A stretch of 64,000 bases of DNA from Bin87 sp965220095 (GTDB lineage Bacteria; Chloroflexota; Dehalococcoidia; Lucifugimonadales; UBA3495). The stretch lies in assembly GCA_965220095.1 (NCBI GenBank), contig OZ244805.1, positions 3,534,001-3,598,000 on the forward strand, written 5' to 3'. How positions within the stretch are numbered: position 1 is the first letter of the stretch; each line of letters opens with the position of its first letter. The translations under genes and the position numbers were made by a program. This document shows positions 18,668-29,070 of this stretch, one piece after another. The notes under the pieces were generated by a model that saw only the letters and a list, made by a program, of their open reading frames with translations, did no database searches and was not told the origin of the DNA.

Positions 18668-18880
18668 TCAGTAAAGCTCCTCAAACTGCTCGCGGGTCAG
18701 CCCAGCCTGACGAATCAGCCCAGCCATGGTATAGGCGTTGATGGGGTTATGGCGAGGAATTTTCAGCTGGGTTGTCCCGTCAGACATTATGATATGGCCG
18801 CTTTCTCGCACAACTCGGTAGCCAATTTTTCCAAACGCCGTCACCACTCGCCAGTGGTTCTTGCCAGGTACTCTGGGCAT
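18668..18880 (-). CDS. hicA: HicA-family toxin (putative mRNA interferase)
   Basis: A 70-residue protein of the YcfA/HicA fold: MPRVPGKNHWRVVTAFGKIGY, then VVRESGHIIM with the catalytic histidine H29, and a C-terminal AGLIRQAGLTREQFEELY. HicA toxins cleave mRNA and are neutralised by HicB. The gene starts 2 bp after the hicB stop, so the order is antitoxin then toxin. Confidence 0.8.
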   Translation of the reverse strand: MPRVPGKNHWRVVTAFGKIGYRVVRESGHIIMSDGTTQLKIPRHNPINAYTMAGLIRQAGLTREQFEELY

Positions 18881-18882
18881 TG

Positions 18883-19236
18883 TCACTCCCCATAATACGG
18901 CACCGGCCGAACTACCGCAGTAGCAGTAGGGCATCCAGTGGCCACTATTTCCTCATACAAGCCACCCAGCCATTCTTCAGTGCTCCGATTGACCGGAGTA
19001 ACGCCATCCACCAACGCCTCGTAAATGGCATCGGCAATCATGTCCAACGCGTCTTGAGGGTCGCGGCCCGCGCTGACCACGTCCATAGACGGGCAAAAAA
19101 CTGCCCACGGAGTGCCGGGGCTGTCGCCGCTAGTGTCGCACACCAGCAGGACTTCGTATCCATATGCCACCGGCAGATTGTCCGCCCATTCCGCTGCCAA
19201 GGATTCGTCCGCATGAGTCAGCAGAGCCAAAGCCAT
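18883..19236 (-). CDS. hicB: HicB-family antitoxin
   Basis: A 117-residue protein whose core (YEVLLVCDTSG, WAVFCPSMDVVSAGRDPQDALDMIADAIYEAL) is the partial RNase H-like fold of HicB antitoxins. It has no obvious C-terminal DNA-binding domain, so autoregulation may need another factor. It forms an operon with hicA. Confidence 0.8.
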   Translation of the reverse strand: MALALLTHADESLAAEWADNLPVAYGYEVLLVCDTSGDSPGTPWAVFCPSMDVVSAGRDPQDALDMIADAIYEALVDGVTPVNRSTEEWLGGLYEEIVATGCPTATAVVRPVPYYGE

Positions 19237-19433
19237 GATTTCACCTCATCTTTGGGCAATGATAACACCCGACCGGATCAAATCATAAAGTTCATCTCCC
19301 CCACAATCCGCTCTCCCAGCGCCCGGTCTCCGGCAATCTCCAATTCCGGGGGGTTGACCATACCCCGAGCTACCGCACTACTGTCCCCGTAGAAACCCCG
19401 GTAACTTGGGCCAGCTTTTTTCGTCCAAACCAC

Positions 19434-19503
19434 CGGTCACGAAGCCGTGGGCGAGGTTTGTCCCTCCCTAGGCAGGGATTCTTCCCAGTTGGGGATGAGG
19501 ATG
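19434..19503. repeat. Direct repeat R2 (3' end of the MFS gene)
   Basis: This is the authentic 3' end and stop region of the MFS gene, matching R1 at 18563-18634. Between hicB and this repeat (19237-19433) a minus-strand remnant shows a helix-turn-helix-like stretch (FGRKKLAQVTGVSTGTVVR) followed by a short tail ending in GERIVGEMNFMI; neither is a whole gene. Confidence 0.75.
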
Positions 19504-20810
19504 CGGGAGGATGATTCCAGCAACAGGATGAAGACGACTCCGGCGAGACTGGCGGCAATGGAGATGGTCCAAGCGAGGTCGTAGGAGCCTCCCCCGACGT
19601 CGATGAAGCCAAGGAACCGCACCGGAGCTTCGCCATTGCGGAAGTCGTAGATCACGCCGCCGACGAGTCCTCCGACAGCCATTCCGAAGCCGGAGCCGAG
19701 CTGCTGGAATCCAAAAATTGACCGCACCGGACCCATGCCATAGTACTGGCGGTTGGCGATGAGGAAGGCGGACATTTCCCCGCCGAAGCCGATGCCAAAG
19801 AGGACGGCGAAGAAGTAGAACTCCCATGCGCTCTGGGCCCAGAAGAGCATTATGACCGTAACGCCCTGCAGGAAGTAGGGCAGGATCATCATTACCTTGG
19901 CGCCCCAGCGGTCGGCAAGGATGGGAATGAACAGGCGGCTGCTGACGCTGGCCATGGTGTAGATGGTGACGATCCAGGCTGCCGCCGCGAGGGACAATCC
20001 TTGCTCGGTGGCGAAGAAGACGACGTGCCAGATGACGATGGCGTGGCCCATGCAGCCGAGGAAGTGGATGAAGGGGAGGTTCCAGAAGGCCCGGGTCCGG
20101 CGGGCATGCTGCAGGAAGACCTTGCTGCGCAACCTGGCGGTTTCGGCATTGACTGGTACAGGCGCCGGGTCGTCGTCGGTGGCTCCCAGGGGCTTCATCC
20201 CGCGGTCGGCGGGTTCGCTGTGGAAGAAGAACAACAAGGAGAACAGGATTACTCCACCCACGGCGGCGATTATCCAGAACCCGACCTGCCATCCGGTCAG
20301 GGCCACCAGCAGTGCCAAGGCCGGGGCAGTGACTGATGCCCCCATGCCTCCGATGGACTGCTGGATACCGACGGCGACGCCGAGCTTCTTCTTGAACCAG
20401 GCGGCGACGGTGGTGGGGATGTTGACGCTGAAGAGGGCCTGGGCCAATCCCAACAAAAGGCTGTAATAGATGTAAAGCTGCCAGAGTTGGTCCACGGTGC
20501 TGAGGAGCAGCATCCCGGCCACGTAGATGGTGGCCGCAACAAACAGGGACGCGCGCGCTCCGTAGCGGTCGCCGACCCATCCGGAGACAGGAGAAAGGAG
20601 GGCGCTGGTGACGCTGCGGAAGACCTGAGCGAGGACGATGGCGGTGACGCCCCAGGCGAAGTCGGTCTGGAGGACGACGAGGATGACGGCGAAGGCCTGG
20701 CTGACGAAATTGGCGGTGACCCGGAGCATGGTGCCCATTCCGACCACGAGCCAGGCGTAGTGGTACTGCTCCCGCAAGTAGTTCATCCGGTCCGATAAGT
20801 CGATATTCAA
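19437..20810 (-). CDS. MFS transporter
   Basis: A 457-residue major facilitator protein with about 12 hydrophobic helices and a charged central loop near 205-240. The first half has the loop motif GWVGDRYGAR, the A-motif position of the family, and the second half has ADRWGAK. It resembles oxalate/monocarboxylate-type transporters, but the substrate cannot be assigned. It follows the IS481 element closely, so its native promoter may have been replaced. Confidence 0.85.
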   Translation of the reverse strand: MNIDLSDRMNYLREQYHYAWLVVGMGTMLRVTANFVSQAFAVILVVLQTDFAWGVTAIVLAQVFRSVTSALLSPVSGWVGDRYGARASLFVAATIYVAGMLLLSTVDQLWQLYIYYSLLLGLAQALFSVNIPTTVAAWFKKKLGVAVGIQQSIGGMGASVTAPALALLVALTGWQVGFWIIAAVGGVILFSLLFFFHSEPADRGMKPLGATDDDPAPVPVNAETARLRSKVFLQHARRTRAFWNLPFIHFLGCMGHAIVIWHVVFFATEQGLSLAAAAWIVTIYTMASVSSRLFIPILADRWGAKVMMILPYFLQGVTVIMLFWAQSAWEFYFFAVLFGIGFGGEMSAFLIANRQYYGMGPVRSIFGFQQLGSGFGMAVGGLVGGVIYDFRNGEAPVRFLGFIDVGGGSYDLAWTISIAASLAGVVFILLLESSSRILIPNWEESLPREGQTSPTAS

Positions 20811-22080
20811 ACCGAATCACTCTCCATTACCAGAAATCAGGATGGGTCGTTGTGCGCCGGGCCAGAAGTCGTCGGGAAGACGGGGCGCAAAACCGGGCAT
20901 CCGCGATTGAAGCATTGTAACCACGCCAGGGTCGGGTGGCAACTTGATGTACTCGTTCAGTACATGTGAGACGGAGCGGGACCAGCAGGTCTGGATGGTG
21001 GTTAGCAAGATACTCGGCTGGGGTTTGGCCGTCCAGGGAGTGGTGGGGGCGGATGGTGTTGTAGACGCCTTCCCAGTGCAGCAGGGCCTGGTTCAGGGTG
21101 GGGATGTCCAGGTCGCCGTCGTAAATGTGATAGAACTCCTCGGTGTGGGTACGCTGGGCACGCTCCACGTGGCCGTTGAGCTTGGGAGAACGGGGCGGCA
21201 GGACGAAGAGCCTGATGCCCTGCTCCTGGCAGGCGGACTCCAAGTCGGCCTGAAACTCGGACCCGCCGTCCACCTGGATGGCGCGGATGGGGAAGGGCAT
21301 TCGCCTTTGCAGGGAGTCCAGAAACTGGGCGGCCAGGCGGGCGGTGGCCCGAGTATGCGCCTCCAGCACATCATAGCGGGAGACCACGTCCCGGGCGGTG
21401 AAGTGCTGGAGGATCATGCCGGGTAGCGAGCGTACATCCAGCGTGTCGACCTGCACGATGTCCCCGGGGGCTTTGGCCTGGTAGTCCCGGGGCTTGCGCA
21501 CCCCGTAGGGACGTGGCCGCTGGCGCTGTCGCGTCGGTACGCCGGGCCTCGGGGCTGCTCGCAACATCCCCCGAGCCTTCAGCCAGCTCAGGATCCTTCC
21601 CACCATGGAAGTCGGTACCTGCGCGCCCGCCCGCCGCAATAGCACCACCAACTTGTCCTTACCCCACCGGGGATATACCTCCCGCCACCGCCCCACCTGT
21701 TGTGCCAACTCCCAACTCCAAGTGGCCTGCCGCACCCGGTTCGGCCGGCGACTGCGCTCCTCCAGCCCCGACACCCCTTCATCCCGCAGCCGTTGGCGCG
21801 CCACCGGTAAAGCGTCGCCCTCGATACTCCCAACGCCGCACTGGCTTCCTCGGTGGTCATCCCGCGCTTACGGAACCCCTCCCAAAACGAGAGACAACGC
21901 AACCGCTCCCGCATCAGCGGCGACTGCACCCGCGGAACTTGGTAGAATGACCTGGGTCGGATAGCACCGATCCGCATGAGAAGGGCCTCCTTTCGGTTGT
22001 TTGCTCACATCCAAAAGGCTGGCCCCTTCTCTTTACTTTTGCAACCCTCTCGTCTCACCTCTATCTGAACTAATACACTT
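20811..22080 (-). mobile_element. IS481-family element, ends not resolved
   Basis: One IS481-type transposase gene with about 100 bp on its 5' side. I could not identify convincing terminal repeats. A minus-strand frame at 21008-20817 (ending RPILISGNGE) overlaps the transposase 3' end and may belong to the element or to an interrupted host gene upstream of the MFS gene. Confidence 0.6.
20827..21977 (-). pseudogene. IS481 transposase, one frameshift
   Basis: The N-terminal helix-turn-helix (MTTEEASAALGVSRATLYRWR) and the rest (RQRLRDEGVSGLEERSRRP onward) are in frames that differ by one near 21800. The integrase core has DDE motifs VDTLDVR, QVDGGSEF and NGHVERAQRTH. One base change would restore a single protein of about 375 residues. 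Confidence 0.8.
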
Positions 22081-22100
22081 GACGTAACCGAGGAGAGAAG

Positions 22101-23579
22101 CTGGACTTTCCGCATTTCAAGCGGCGTAAGCCAGGGAATCGACAAGTCGGTGGTACAGAGCGACTGGGAGTTCCTGCGTATCGGGGTCGACGGCCGACGT
22201 TGAAAAACCCTCCGAGGCCAGCCACAGGTGGCGTCGCACCAGGGCAATGGCGTCCACGAAGGTCGGCAACGGCTTGTCGTACCAGGCCGCTCGGCGCTGG
22301 GTCATGGGGCGCTGTTTTTGCAACCCGTGGGCGGCCAGGGTGGTCCAGGAGAAGAGACCCAGCAGGACGGGCGTGGTGCGGGCGATGGCCAGGTCGGACC
22401 ACTGGCGTTGGGTTTCCACGCCCAGGTGGGTCCGCACCTCCTGAAAGGTAACTTCCAGTTGCCAGCGCAGGACAAACCATTCCAGGATCTGGGTCGGGTC
22501 CGCGGCGGGGTCGGTGCACAGCAAGGCCTGGGTGGCGAAGGAGCCCTGGGGATCTCGGATCAGCACCCAGCGGATGAGGACTGGAGACTTGCCGGAGCGG
22601 TACCAGACCGCCGTTTGCGACGTGAGTTCCACGGTGCGGGTGGCGCCGTCATAGCAGGCCACGGCCACGCTGGCCCAAGTTGCCTGGGGCTGGTCGAGGA
22701 TCGTTTTCAGCGCGGGTCGCCGCGCGCCTTTCAGCGGCGGGCGGCCGTTCTGACCCGGTTGACGGGGCGGTGCTGGCGCATAGAGAGCGGCGTCCAGCCG
22801 TAGTCTGGCAATGAGGGTAACGGGTTCACGGAGGGACTGGCAGCAGTGGAGCAGGTCCAGCACGGCGTAGCTGTTGTCGCCCACCAGCGCCAGTGGACGT
22901 TGGGGCAGCCAGCGTGGTTCGGCAGGCTCACCATGAGCGGGGTTGCAGGATCATCTGCCGCGCCCAGTCGGTGAGCTTCTTGTGCCGACGTCCCTGCTGT
23001 TGGTAGTACCGGGTCGAGGGCGCCAGCACGGTGAGCGCCGGCAGGGCCCAATGGCGTCCGGCCCAAGGCACGTGGCCCAGCCACATCAGGGAGATCCAGC
23101 GCAGGCCGCTGGCCTTGACCAGTTGGCTCCGGCTGGAACGCACCGCGTCGCGGTAGATGCCCCGACCTTTGATCTTGGCGCCGCGACGCCGTTCCAGGGT
23201 TTCGTCGATGCCGAAGATCAACGGGCCATCCCCACCATCAAGGTGCTGGAGCAGCAACACCAAGAGGATGCGCGCCGTTGCACGGGGCGACCACACCGCC
23301 CGGTTGAGCACCTCATGGTAGCGGGCGTAATCGCGGTGATCGCTGCGGCCCATGACCCGCAGGGCCGCGGCGACGGTGCGTTGGCACGGGGTCAGGATTG
23401 CGCCCACCAGCACCACCTGGGCTTTCCGCCAAGTTGGGTTGCTGAACAGCGTTGCGAAGGGAACGAGCAGGGGTAGAATGGCATCGGGCAGGGTGAGCAT
23501 GGCTGGGCCTTTAGTGACATTTGGGTCAGGCCAGCTTACCCTGTCTTTATACTTTTTCTAAATTATGCGTAAAGTCCAG
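22101..23579 (-). mobile_element. IS-A, split type (1479 bp)
   Basis: Complete ends CTGGACTTTCCGC and GCGTAAAGTCCAG, flanked by the 5 bp direct repeat AGAAG (22096-22100 and 23580-23584). It is exactly 22 bp longer than the intact type because of the segment at 22913-22942. Perfect target duplication shows that this defective form transposed. Confidence 0.95.
22117..23500 (-). pseudogene. IS-A transposase, split (190 + 255 codons)
   Basis: The N-terminal frame 23500-22928 contains D99 and stops within the inserted palindrome. The C-terminal frame 22884-22117 carries D201 and E342. No slippery run lies at the junction, so one active protein is not expected. Confidence 0.9.
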
Positions 23580-24020
23580 AGAAGCGCTGAAGTGTCAAAC
23601 CGGACAAAAGCGGACATTCGCACGTAGGGAGAGCGGTGCTTGGCCCGAGATTGTCCGGTTATTTTCCGTGTTTTTCCGCCTAATGTCCTGATTTTGTCCA
23701 GTTTTGTCCGCCAATGGCAGTGGGTAAAGGGGACGTGGTCCCGAGAGCGGAATGACCTTTCTAGTACTGGTTCAAATCAGCATTGTAAGTTGTATTAGTG
23801 AAAGGCCTACAAATGCTACGCTGACCGCAAGATCGAGTGGTGGGGAGGTGTGGCAACCATGGCCCTGGAGCAATACGCAGTACGGTTGACGCCGGACGAA
23901 CGCGAGCAACTGAGCCGACTGATACGTAGCGGCAAAAGTTCGGCTCGCATGGTCGCCCGGGCACGCATTCTACTTAAAGCTGATGAGGGATGGAACGCGC
24001 CCCAGGTGGCGGCCGCTTTG

Positions 24021-25477
24021 CTGGACTTTACGCAAAATTTAGAAAAAGTATAAAGGCAGGGTAAGCTGGCCTGACCCAAATCTCACTAAAGGTCCAGCCA
24101 TGCTCACCCTGCCCGATGCAATTGTAGCCGTTGTCGGTCCCTTCGCAACGCTGTTTACCAACCCGACCTGGCGGAAAGCCCAGGTGCTGCTGATCGGCGC
24201 GATCCTGACCCCGGGTCAGCGCACCGTGGCGGCGGCACTGCGCGTCATGGGCCGCAGCGACCAGCGCGACTACGCCCGCTACCATGAGGTGCTCAATCGG
24301 GCGGTGTGGTCGTCCCGTGCAGCGGCCCGCATCCTGCTGGTGCTGCTGCTCCAGCACCTGGACCGCGGCGACGGCCCGTTGATCTTCGGCATCGACGAAA
24401 CCCTGGAACGGCGTCGCGGCGCCAAGATCAAAGGTCGGGGCATCTACCGCGATGCGGTGCGTTCCAGCCGCCAGCAACTGGTCAAGGCCAGCGGCCTGCG
24501 CTGGATCTCTCTGATGTGGCTGGGCCACGTGCCCTGGGCCGGACGCCATTGGGCCTTGCCGGCGCTCACCGTGCTGGCGCCCTCGACGCGGTACTACCAG
24601 CAGCAGGGACGCCGACACAAGAAACTCACCGACTGGGCGCGGCAGATGGTCATGCAACTGAGGCGCTGGCTGCCGCAGCGACCGCTGGCGCTGGTGGGCG
24701 ACAACAGCTACGCCGTGCTGGATCTGCTCCACTGCTGCCAATCCCTCCGTGAACCCGTTACCCTCATTGCCAGACTACGGCTGGACGCCGCTCTCTATGC
24801 GCCCGCGCCAGCCCGTCAGCCGGGTCAGCAGGGCCGCCCGCCGCTGAAAGGCGCGCGGCGACCGTCGCTGAAGGCCCTCCTCGACCAGCCCCAGGCAACT
24901 TGGGCCAGTGTGGCCGTGGCCTGGTATAACGGCGCCACCCGCACGGTGGAACTCACCTCCCAGACGGCAGTCTGGTACCGCTCCGGCAAGCCTCCCGTCC
25001 TCATTCGCTGGGTGCTGATCCGCGATCCCCAGGGCGCCTTCGCCACCCAGGCTTTGCTGTGTACCGACCCATCGGCGGACCCGACCCAGATCCTGGAATG
25101 GTTTGTCCTGCGCTGGCAACTGGAGGTCACCTTTCAGGAGGTGCGTACCCACCTGGGCGTGGAGACCCAGCGCCAGTGGTCCGACCTGGCCATCGCCCGC
25201 ACCACGCCTGTCCTGCTGGGTCTCTTCTCCTGGACCACCCTGGCCGCTCACGCGTTGCAAAAACAGCGCCCCATGACCCAACGCAAGGCCGCTTGGTATG
25301 ACAAGCCGTCGCCGACCTTCGTGGACGCCATCGCCCTGGTGCGACGCCAACTGTGGCTGGAGTCGGAGGGTTTTTCAACGTCGGCCACCGACCCCGACAT
25401 TCAGGAACTCCCGGTCGCCCTGTACCACCGACTTGTAGATTCGCTTGCTTACGCCGCTTGAAATGCGGAAAGTCCAG
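24021..25477 (+). mobile_element. IS-A, complete copy with perfect target duplication
   Basis: 1457 bp, ends CTGGACTTTACGCA and the inverse of CTGGACTTTCCGCA. The direct repeat CTTTG lies at 24016-24020 and 25478-25482. It inserted into IS630-c OrfA; removing it restores that frame exactly. Confidence 0.97.
24100..25461 (+). CDS. IS-A transposase, intact (453 aa)
   Basis: Nearly identical to the protein encoded at 10038-11399, with D99, D201 and E342 in place. It is the clearest active copy because the element has perfect ends and duplication. It could supply transposase to the split copies. Confidence 0.95.
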   Translation: MLTLPDAIVAVVGPFATLFTNPTWRKAQVLLIGAILTPGQRTVAAALRVMGRSDQRDYARYHEVLNRAVWSSRAAARILLVLLLQHLDRGDGPLIFGIDETLERRRGAKIKGRGIYRDAVRSSRQQLVKASGLRWISLMWLGHVPWAGRHWALPALTVLAPSTRYYQQQGRRHKKLTDWARQMVMQLRRWLPQRPLALVGDNSYAVLDLLHCCQSLREPVTLIARLRLDAALYAPAPARQPGQQGRPPLKGARRPSLKALLDQPQATWASVAVAWYNGATRTVELTSQTAVWYRSGKPPVLIRWVLIRDPQGAFATQALLCTDPSADPTQILEWFVLRWQLEVTFQEVRTHLGVETQRQWSDLAIARTTPVLLGLFSWTTLAAHALQKQRPMTQRKAAWYDKPSPTFVDAIALVRRQLWLESEGFSTSATDPDIQELPVALYHRLVDSLAYAA

Positions 25478-26091
25478 CTTTGGACGTGTCCAAGGGTACG
25501 GTGTACCGCGCCAAACGACGGTACGCCGAGGAGGGATTGGCGGGAGTCATCCAAGACCGGGTCCAGGCCAACCGGTATCGCAAGCTGGACGACAAGGGCG
25601 AGGCCCACCTGATTGCCCTGGCGTGCAGCCCAGCGCCCGATGGCCACGACCACTGGACCTTGCATCTGCTGGCCGACCGAGTGGTGGAGTTGGGGTTGGT
25701 GGAGTCGTTATCGTACGAGACGGTGCGGTTGAGGCTCAAAAAAACGTCCTCCAGCCGTGGCGGAAGCAGCAGTGGTGCATCCCCAAGGTAGGGGGTGAAT
25801 TGGTGGCGGCGATGGAGGACGTGCTGGACTGGTATGCTGAGCCCTACGACCAGCCACTGCATCCCCGACCGGCCGGTGGTCTGCTTCGATGAGACCTCGA
25901 CCCAGTTGCTGGCCGACACCAGGGCGCCCATTCCGGTGCAACCGAGACAACCGCGGCGTCAGGATTACGAGTATCGCCGCGCCGGTACGCGCAACATCTT
26001 CCTGACCTGTGAACCCCTGGCGGGCTGGCGCCACCTGGCCATCACCGAGCGCCGCACCATGCCGGACTTCGCCCACCAGATGCGCTGGCTA

Positions 26092-27323
26092 GTACCGTTC
26101 CCAGATAGATTTGTAAGAATATGAGAAGGCAGCCATACTTGGGTATGATCTTTCTGCGAGGAAGTGCCCAGCGATGGCTGCCATCAAGTATAAAGTCAAA
26201 CTGACCGAGTCCGAACGGACCTGTCTCAATGAGGTTTCCCACCGGGGCAAGCCGTCAGTCCGCACCGTTAAGCGGGCGCTGGCGCTGCTCAAAGCTGACG
26301 AAGGGCTTGGGGACCGTGAGATAGCCGATGTGCTTTTGATCAACGCCGCTACCGTTGCCAGAGCGCGGAAGCGGTACGTGGAGGAAGGACTTGAGGCCGC
26401 CATCAATGACCGACCGCGGCCGGGCCGGGAGCGCAAGCTGGACGGCAAGCAGGAAGCGCACCCCGTATCCAGTACGGGGCAGGCTCTGATTGCCTTCGCG
26501 TGCAGCGCAGCGCCCGCAGGACACGCGCACTGGACGCTCCAGTTGCTGGCTGGCAAGGTGGTGGAGTTGGAGTTTGCCGAGAGCATCTCCCTGGAGACGG
26601 TGCGCCAGATACTCAAAAAAATGAACTCAAGCCCTGGAAGAAGAAAGAGTGGTGTATCCCCAAGGTGAGCGGGGAGTTCGTGGCGCGGATGGAGGATGTG
26701 CTGGACTTGTACCACCAGGAGTACAACCCAGAGCGTCCGGTAGTGTGTTTCGACGAGACCTCCAGGCAATTGACCGGGGAGGTGCGTCCGCCCATCAAGG
26801 CCGTTCCTGGACGGGTGGAACGCTATGACACTGAGTACCAGCGAAACGGGACCCGAAACCTGTTCATGATCTGCGAGCCGAAGGGCGGATGGAGACCTGT
26901 CGCCGTGACCGGGCGCCGCACTGCCGTGGACTTCGCGCACCAGATGCGGTGGCTGGTGGACGAGGCATACCCTGATGCCGCGGTGGTCCGGCTGGTGATG
27001 GACAACCTCAACACCCACCAGCCCGGCTCGCTCTACGAAGCATTTGAGCCATCCGAAGCCCGGCGCATCGCTAAACGGCTGGAGTTTCATTACACCCCCA
27101 CTCATGGCAGCTGGCTGAATATGGCTGAGATCGAGTTGAGCGTCTTCAGCAGAGCGTGTCTGGACCGCCGTATCAGCGATGAGCCGGAGCTGCGGCGGGA
27201 GGTTGCGGCGCTCGAAAGCGAGCGCAACGAAGCAAAATCAGTCATAGACTGGCGGTTTTCCACCCAAGATGCTCGTAGTAAGCTCCAACATATCTACCCT
27301 ACAAAATCAGATTGAAACGGTAC
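26092..27323 (+). mobile_element. IS630-b (1232 bp)
   Basis: Inverted ends GTACCGTTCCCAGATAGATT and GTACCGTTTCAATCTGATT-type, TA on both sides (26090-26091 and 27324-27325). It inserted into OrfB of IS630-c. IS630-a copy 2 starts immediately to its right, sharing the TA. Confidence 0.9.
26174..27315 (+). CDS. IS630-b transposase with an in-frame palindrome
   Basis: OrfA 26174-26668 (MAAIKYKVKLTESERTCLNE) joins OrfB by a -1 slip at CTC-A7 (26615-26621), giving LKKNELKPWKKKEWCIPK. The DDE motifs are VVCFDETSRQL, VVRLVMDNLNTH and HGSWLNMAEIELS. Where relatives read EAHLIALACS, this copy reads EAHPVSSTGQALIAFACS. The 24 extra bases at 26461-26486 are a palindromic element that keeps the frame. 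Otherwise the gene is intact. Confidence 0.88.
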
Positions 27324-27325
27324 TA

Positions 27326-28547
27326 GTACTCAATCAAGTCTGGAAAGGCAGGGATAGAGGCGATGCAATTTGGATCGGGCATCTTGAGTGCTGAACCGCC
27401 AGTTGATGGTGACGCCCGCTGCGTTGCGCTCGGTCTCGTAGGCCGTGATTTGGCGTTGCAGGGCGTCGGCGTCGGGGTTTCTCCTCTTGAGGCAGGGGCG
27501 GCTCAATGCGCTGAATTCGATCTCCGCCATGTTCAACCAACTGGCGTGCTTGGGCGTGTGGTGAAACTCGAGGCGCTTCACGATGCGCCGGGCCTCAGCA
27601 GCCGGGAACGTCTCGTAAAGGGACGCCATACGATGGGTATTCAGATTGTCGAGGACCACGCGGATCACCGGGGCATCGGGGTAAGCCTCATCCACTAGCC
27701 AGCGCATCTGGTGGGCGAAGTCCGGCATGGTGCGCCGCTCGGTGCTGGCCAGGTGGCGCCAGTCCGCCAGGGGTTCACAGGTCAGGAAGATGTTGCGGGT
27801 GCCGCCGCGTCGATACTCGTAGTCCTGCCGCCGCGGTCGTCCCGGTTGAGGAGGCAACGGCTCCCTGACCGCGGCCAGCAGTTGGGTGGAGGTCTCGTCA
27901 AAGCACACCACCGGCCGATCGGGGTCGTAGGGTTCGGCATACAGGTCCAGCACGTCCTCCATGGCCGCCACGAATTCGCCGCCTACTTTCGGGATGCACC
28001 ATTGCTGCTTCCGCCAGGGCTTGAGGGTGTTTTTTTGAGCCTGAGCCTGACCGTCTCGTAGGACAGCGATGGCGCCAAGCCCAACTCCACCACCTTGCCA
28101 GCCAACAAACGCAGGGTCCAGTGCTCATGGCCTTCGGGCGCGTCGCTGCACGCCAGCGCAATCAGGTGGGCTTCGCCCCGATCGTCCAACTTGCGATACC
28201 GATTGGCTTGGGGATGGTCGTGCCGCACGCCCTCCAACCCCTCTTCGGCGTACCGCCGTTTGGTGCGGAACACCGTGCGCTGCGACGTGTCCAGAGCCGC
28301 CGCCACCTGGGGGGCGCTCCACCCTTCGTCAGTCTTGAGCAGGATGCGCACCCGATTGATGACCCGAGCGGAATGCCGCCCACTGTGGATCAATCCCCGC
28401 AACTGCTCCTGATCTTCCGACGACAACCGTACTGCGTATTTCTCCTGAACCATGGATGTCGCACCTCCCGCACCACTGTTTGCCAGTCAGCGTAACAACC
28501 CTGGCCCGCCCCGCGCTTCACCTGCCAATACAGGATTGACTCAATAC
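27326..28547 (-). mobile_element. IS630-a copy 2 (1222 bp)
   Basis: Same ends and length as the copy at 14722-15943. TA at 27324-27325 and 28548-28549. The two copies differ at only a few positions, so they moved recently. Confidence 0.9.
27330..28453 (-). CDS. IS630-a transposase, frameshifted OrfA-OrfB
   Basis: OrfA (28453-27983, MVQEKYAVRLSSEDQEQL) and OrfB (to 27330) meet at the A7 slip site, T7 on the plus strand at 28030-28036. Motifs as in copy 1. No lesions seen. Confidence 0.85.
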
Positions 28548-28549
28548 TA

Positions 28550-29066
28550 GTATGATCTGCTGCCGCCGGCGCAACATGGAGCTCGCGACTAGGGAGCAGT
28601 CCCCCTCGGTGGTGTGGGCGAAGCCGTTCACATGGTATGTTCAACGTCAATGGAGAGATTAGAGTTGTTGGCATAACGGTGCTCCTTGGGCGATTCAGGG
28701 GGTATCGGTGTCACGTGGCAGACTTTCAGGTAAAGTCTGCCATTGTTCGCGCCTTGGCCCGGGTCCTGGCGCACCCGTAAGCGCGGGACCCGCGCCGGAT
28801 CGCCTGCTGGATAGCAGACTTCGCCTATGAAGTCGACCATTGTAGAATTGGGGGCGTATGCCCGCCTGCGAGCTGCCCCACTACCGGACGCCGGAACAGA
28901 TCCGGCAAATCCTGGCCGCCATGCCCGCCGGCCAGCCCTGGCTGTTCGCCCGGCTGACGGGCTGATACGAAAGCTGGCTGGCCCACGGCGTCCGGCCATC
29001 ACACCGGGGTAATCCGGTCTCCCACAAACCCATCTCAACCACACCCCTCAAACTGGAGGCGAGTCC
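28550..29066. other. Intergenic with a hairpin and a doubtful small ORF
   Basis: A perfect 10 bp hairpin GGCAGACTTT-CAGGT-AAAGTCTGCC lies at 28717-28741; it has no T-run. A 35-codon ORF at 28858-28965 (MPACELPHYRTPEQIRQIL) looks protein-like and the frame remains open after its TGA, so it may be a decayed gene. Nothing else is supported. Confidence 0.4.
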
Positions 29067-29070
29067 ATGA

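Larger units (their letters stand above)
23764..26091 (+). mobile_element. IS630-c, interrupted by IS-A and truncated by IS630-b
   Basis: The left end is TAGTACTGGTTCAAATC at about 23764. The element is interrupted at 24021-25477 by IS-A and then cut at 26091 by IS630-b. The sequence beyond the second insertion point is not found to the right of IS630-b, so the 3' end was lost. Confidence 0.85.
23859..26091 (+). pseudogene. IS630-c transposase, interrupted
   Basis: OrfA starts at 23859 (MALEQYAVRLTPDEREQL) and breaks at AAAL before the IS-A copy. It resumes at 25478 as DVSKGTVYRAKRRYAEEG. Joining the parts with one copy of CTTTG restores the frame. The CTC-A7 slip site is at 25738-25744. In OrfB about 14 extra bases near 25851-25864 shift the frame before RPVVCFDETSTQL. 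The gene ends at HQMRWL where IS630-b inserted. Confidence 0.9.
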
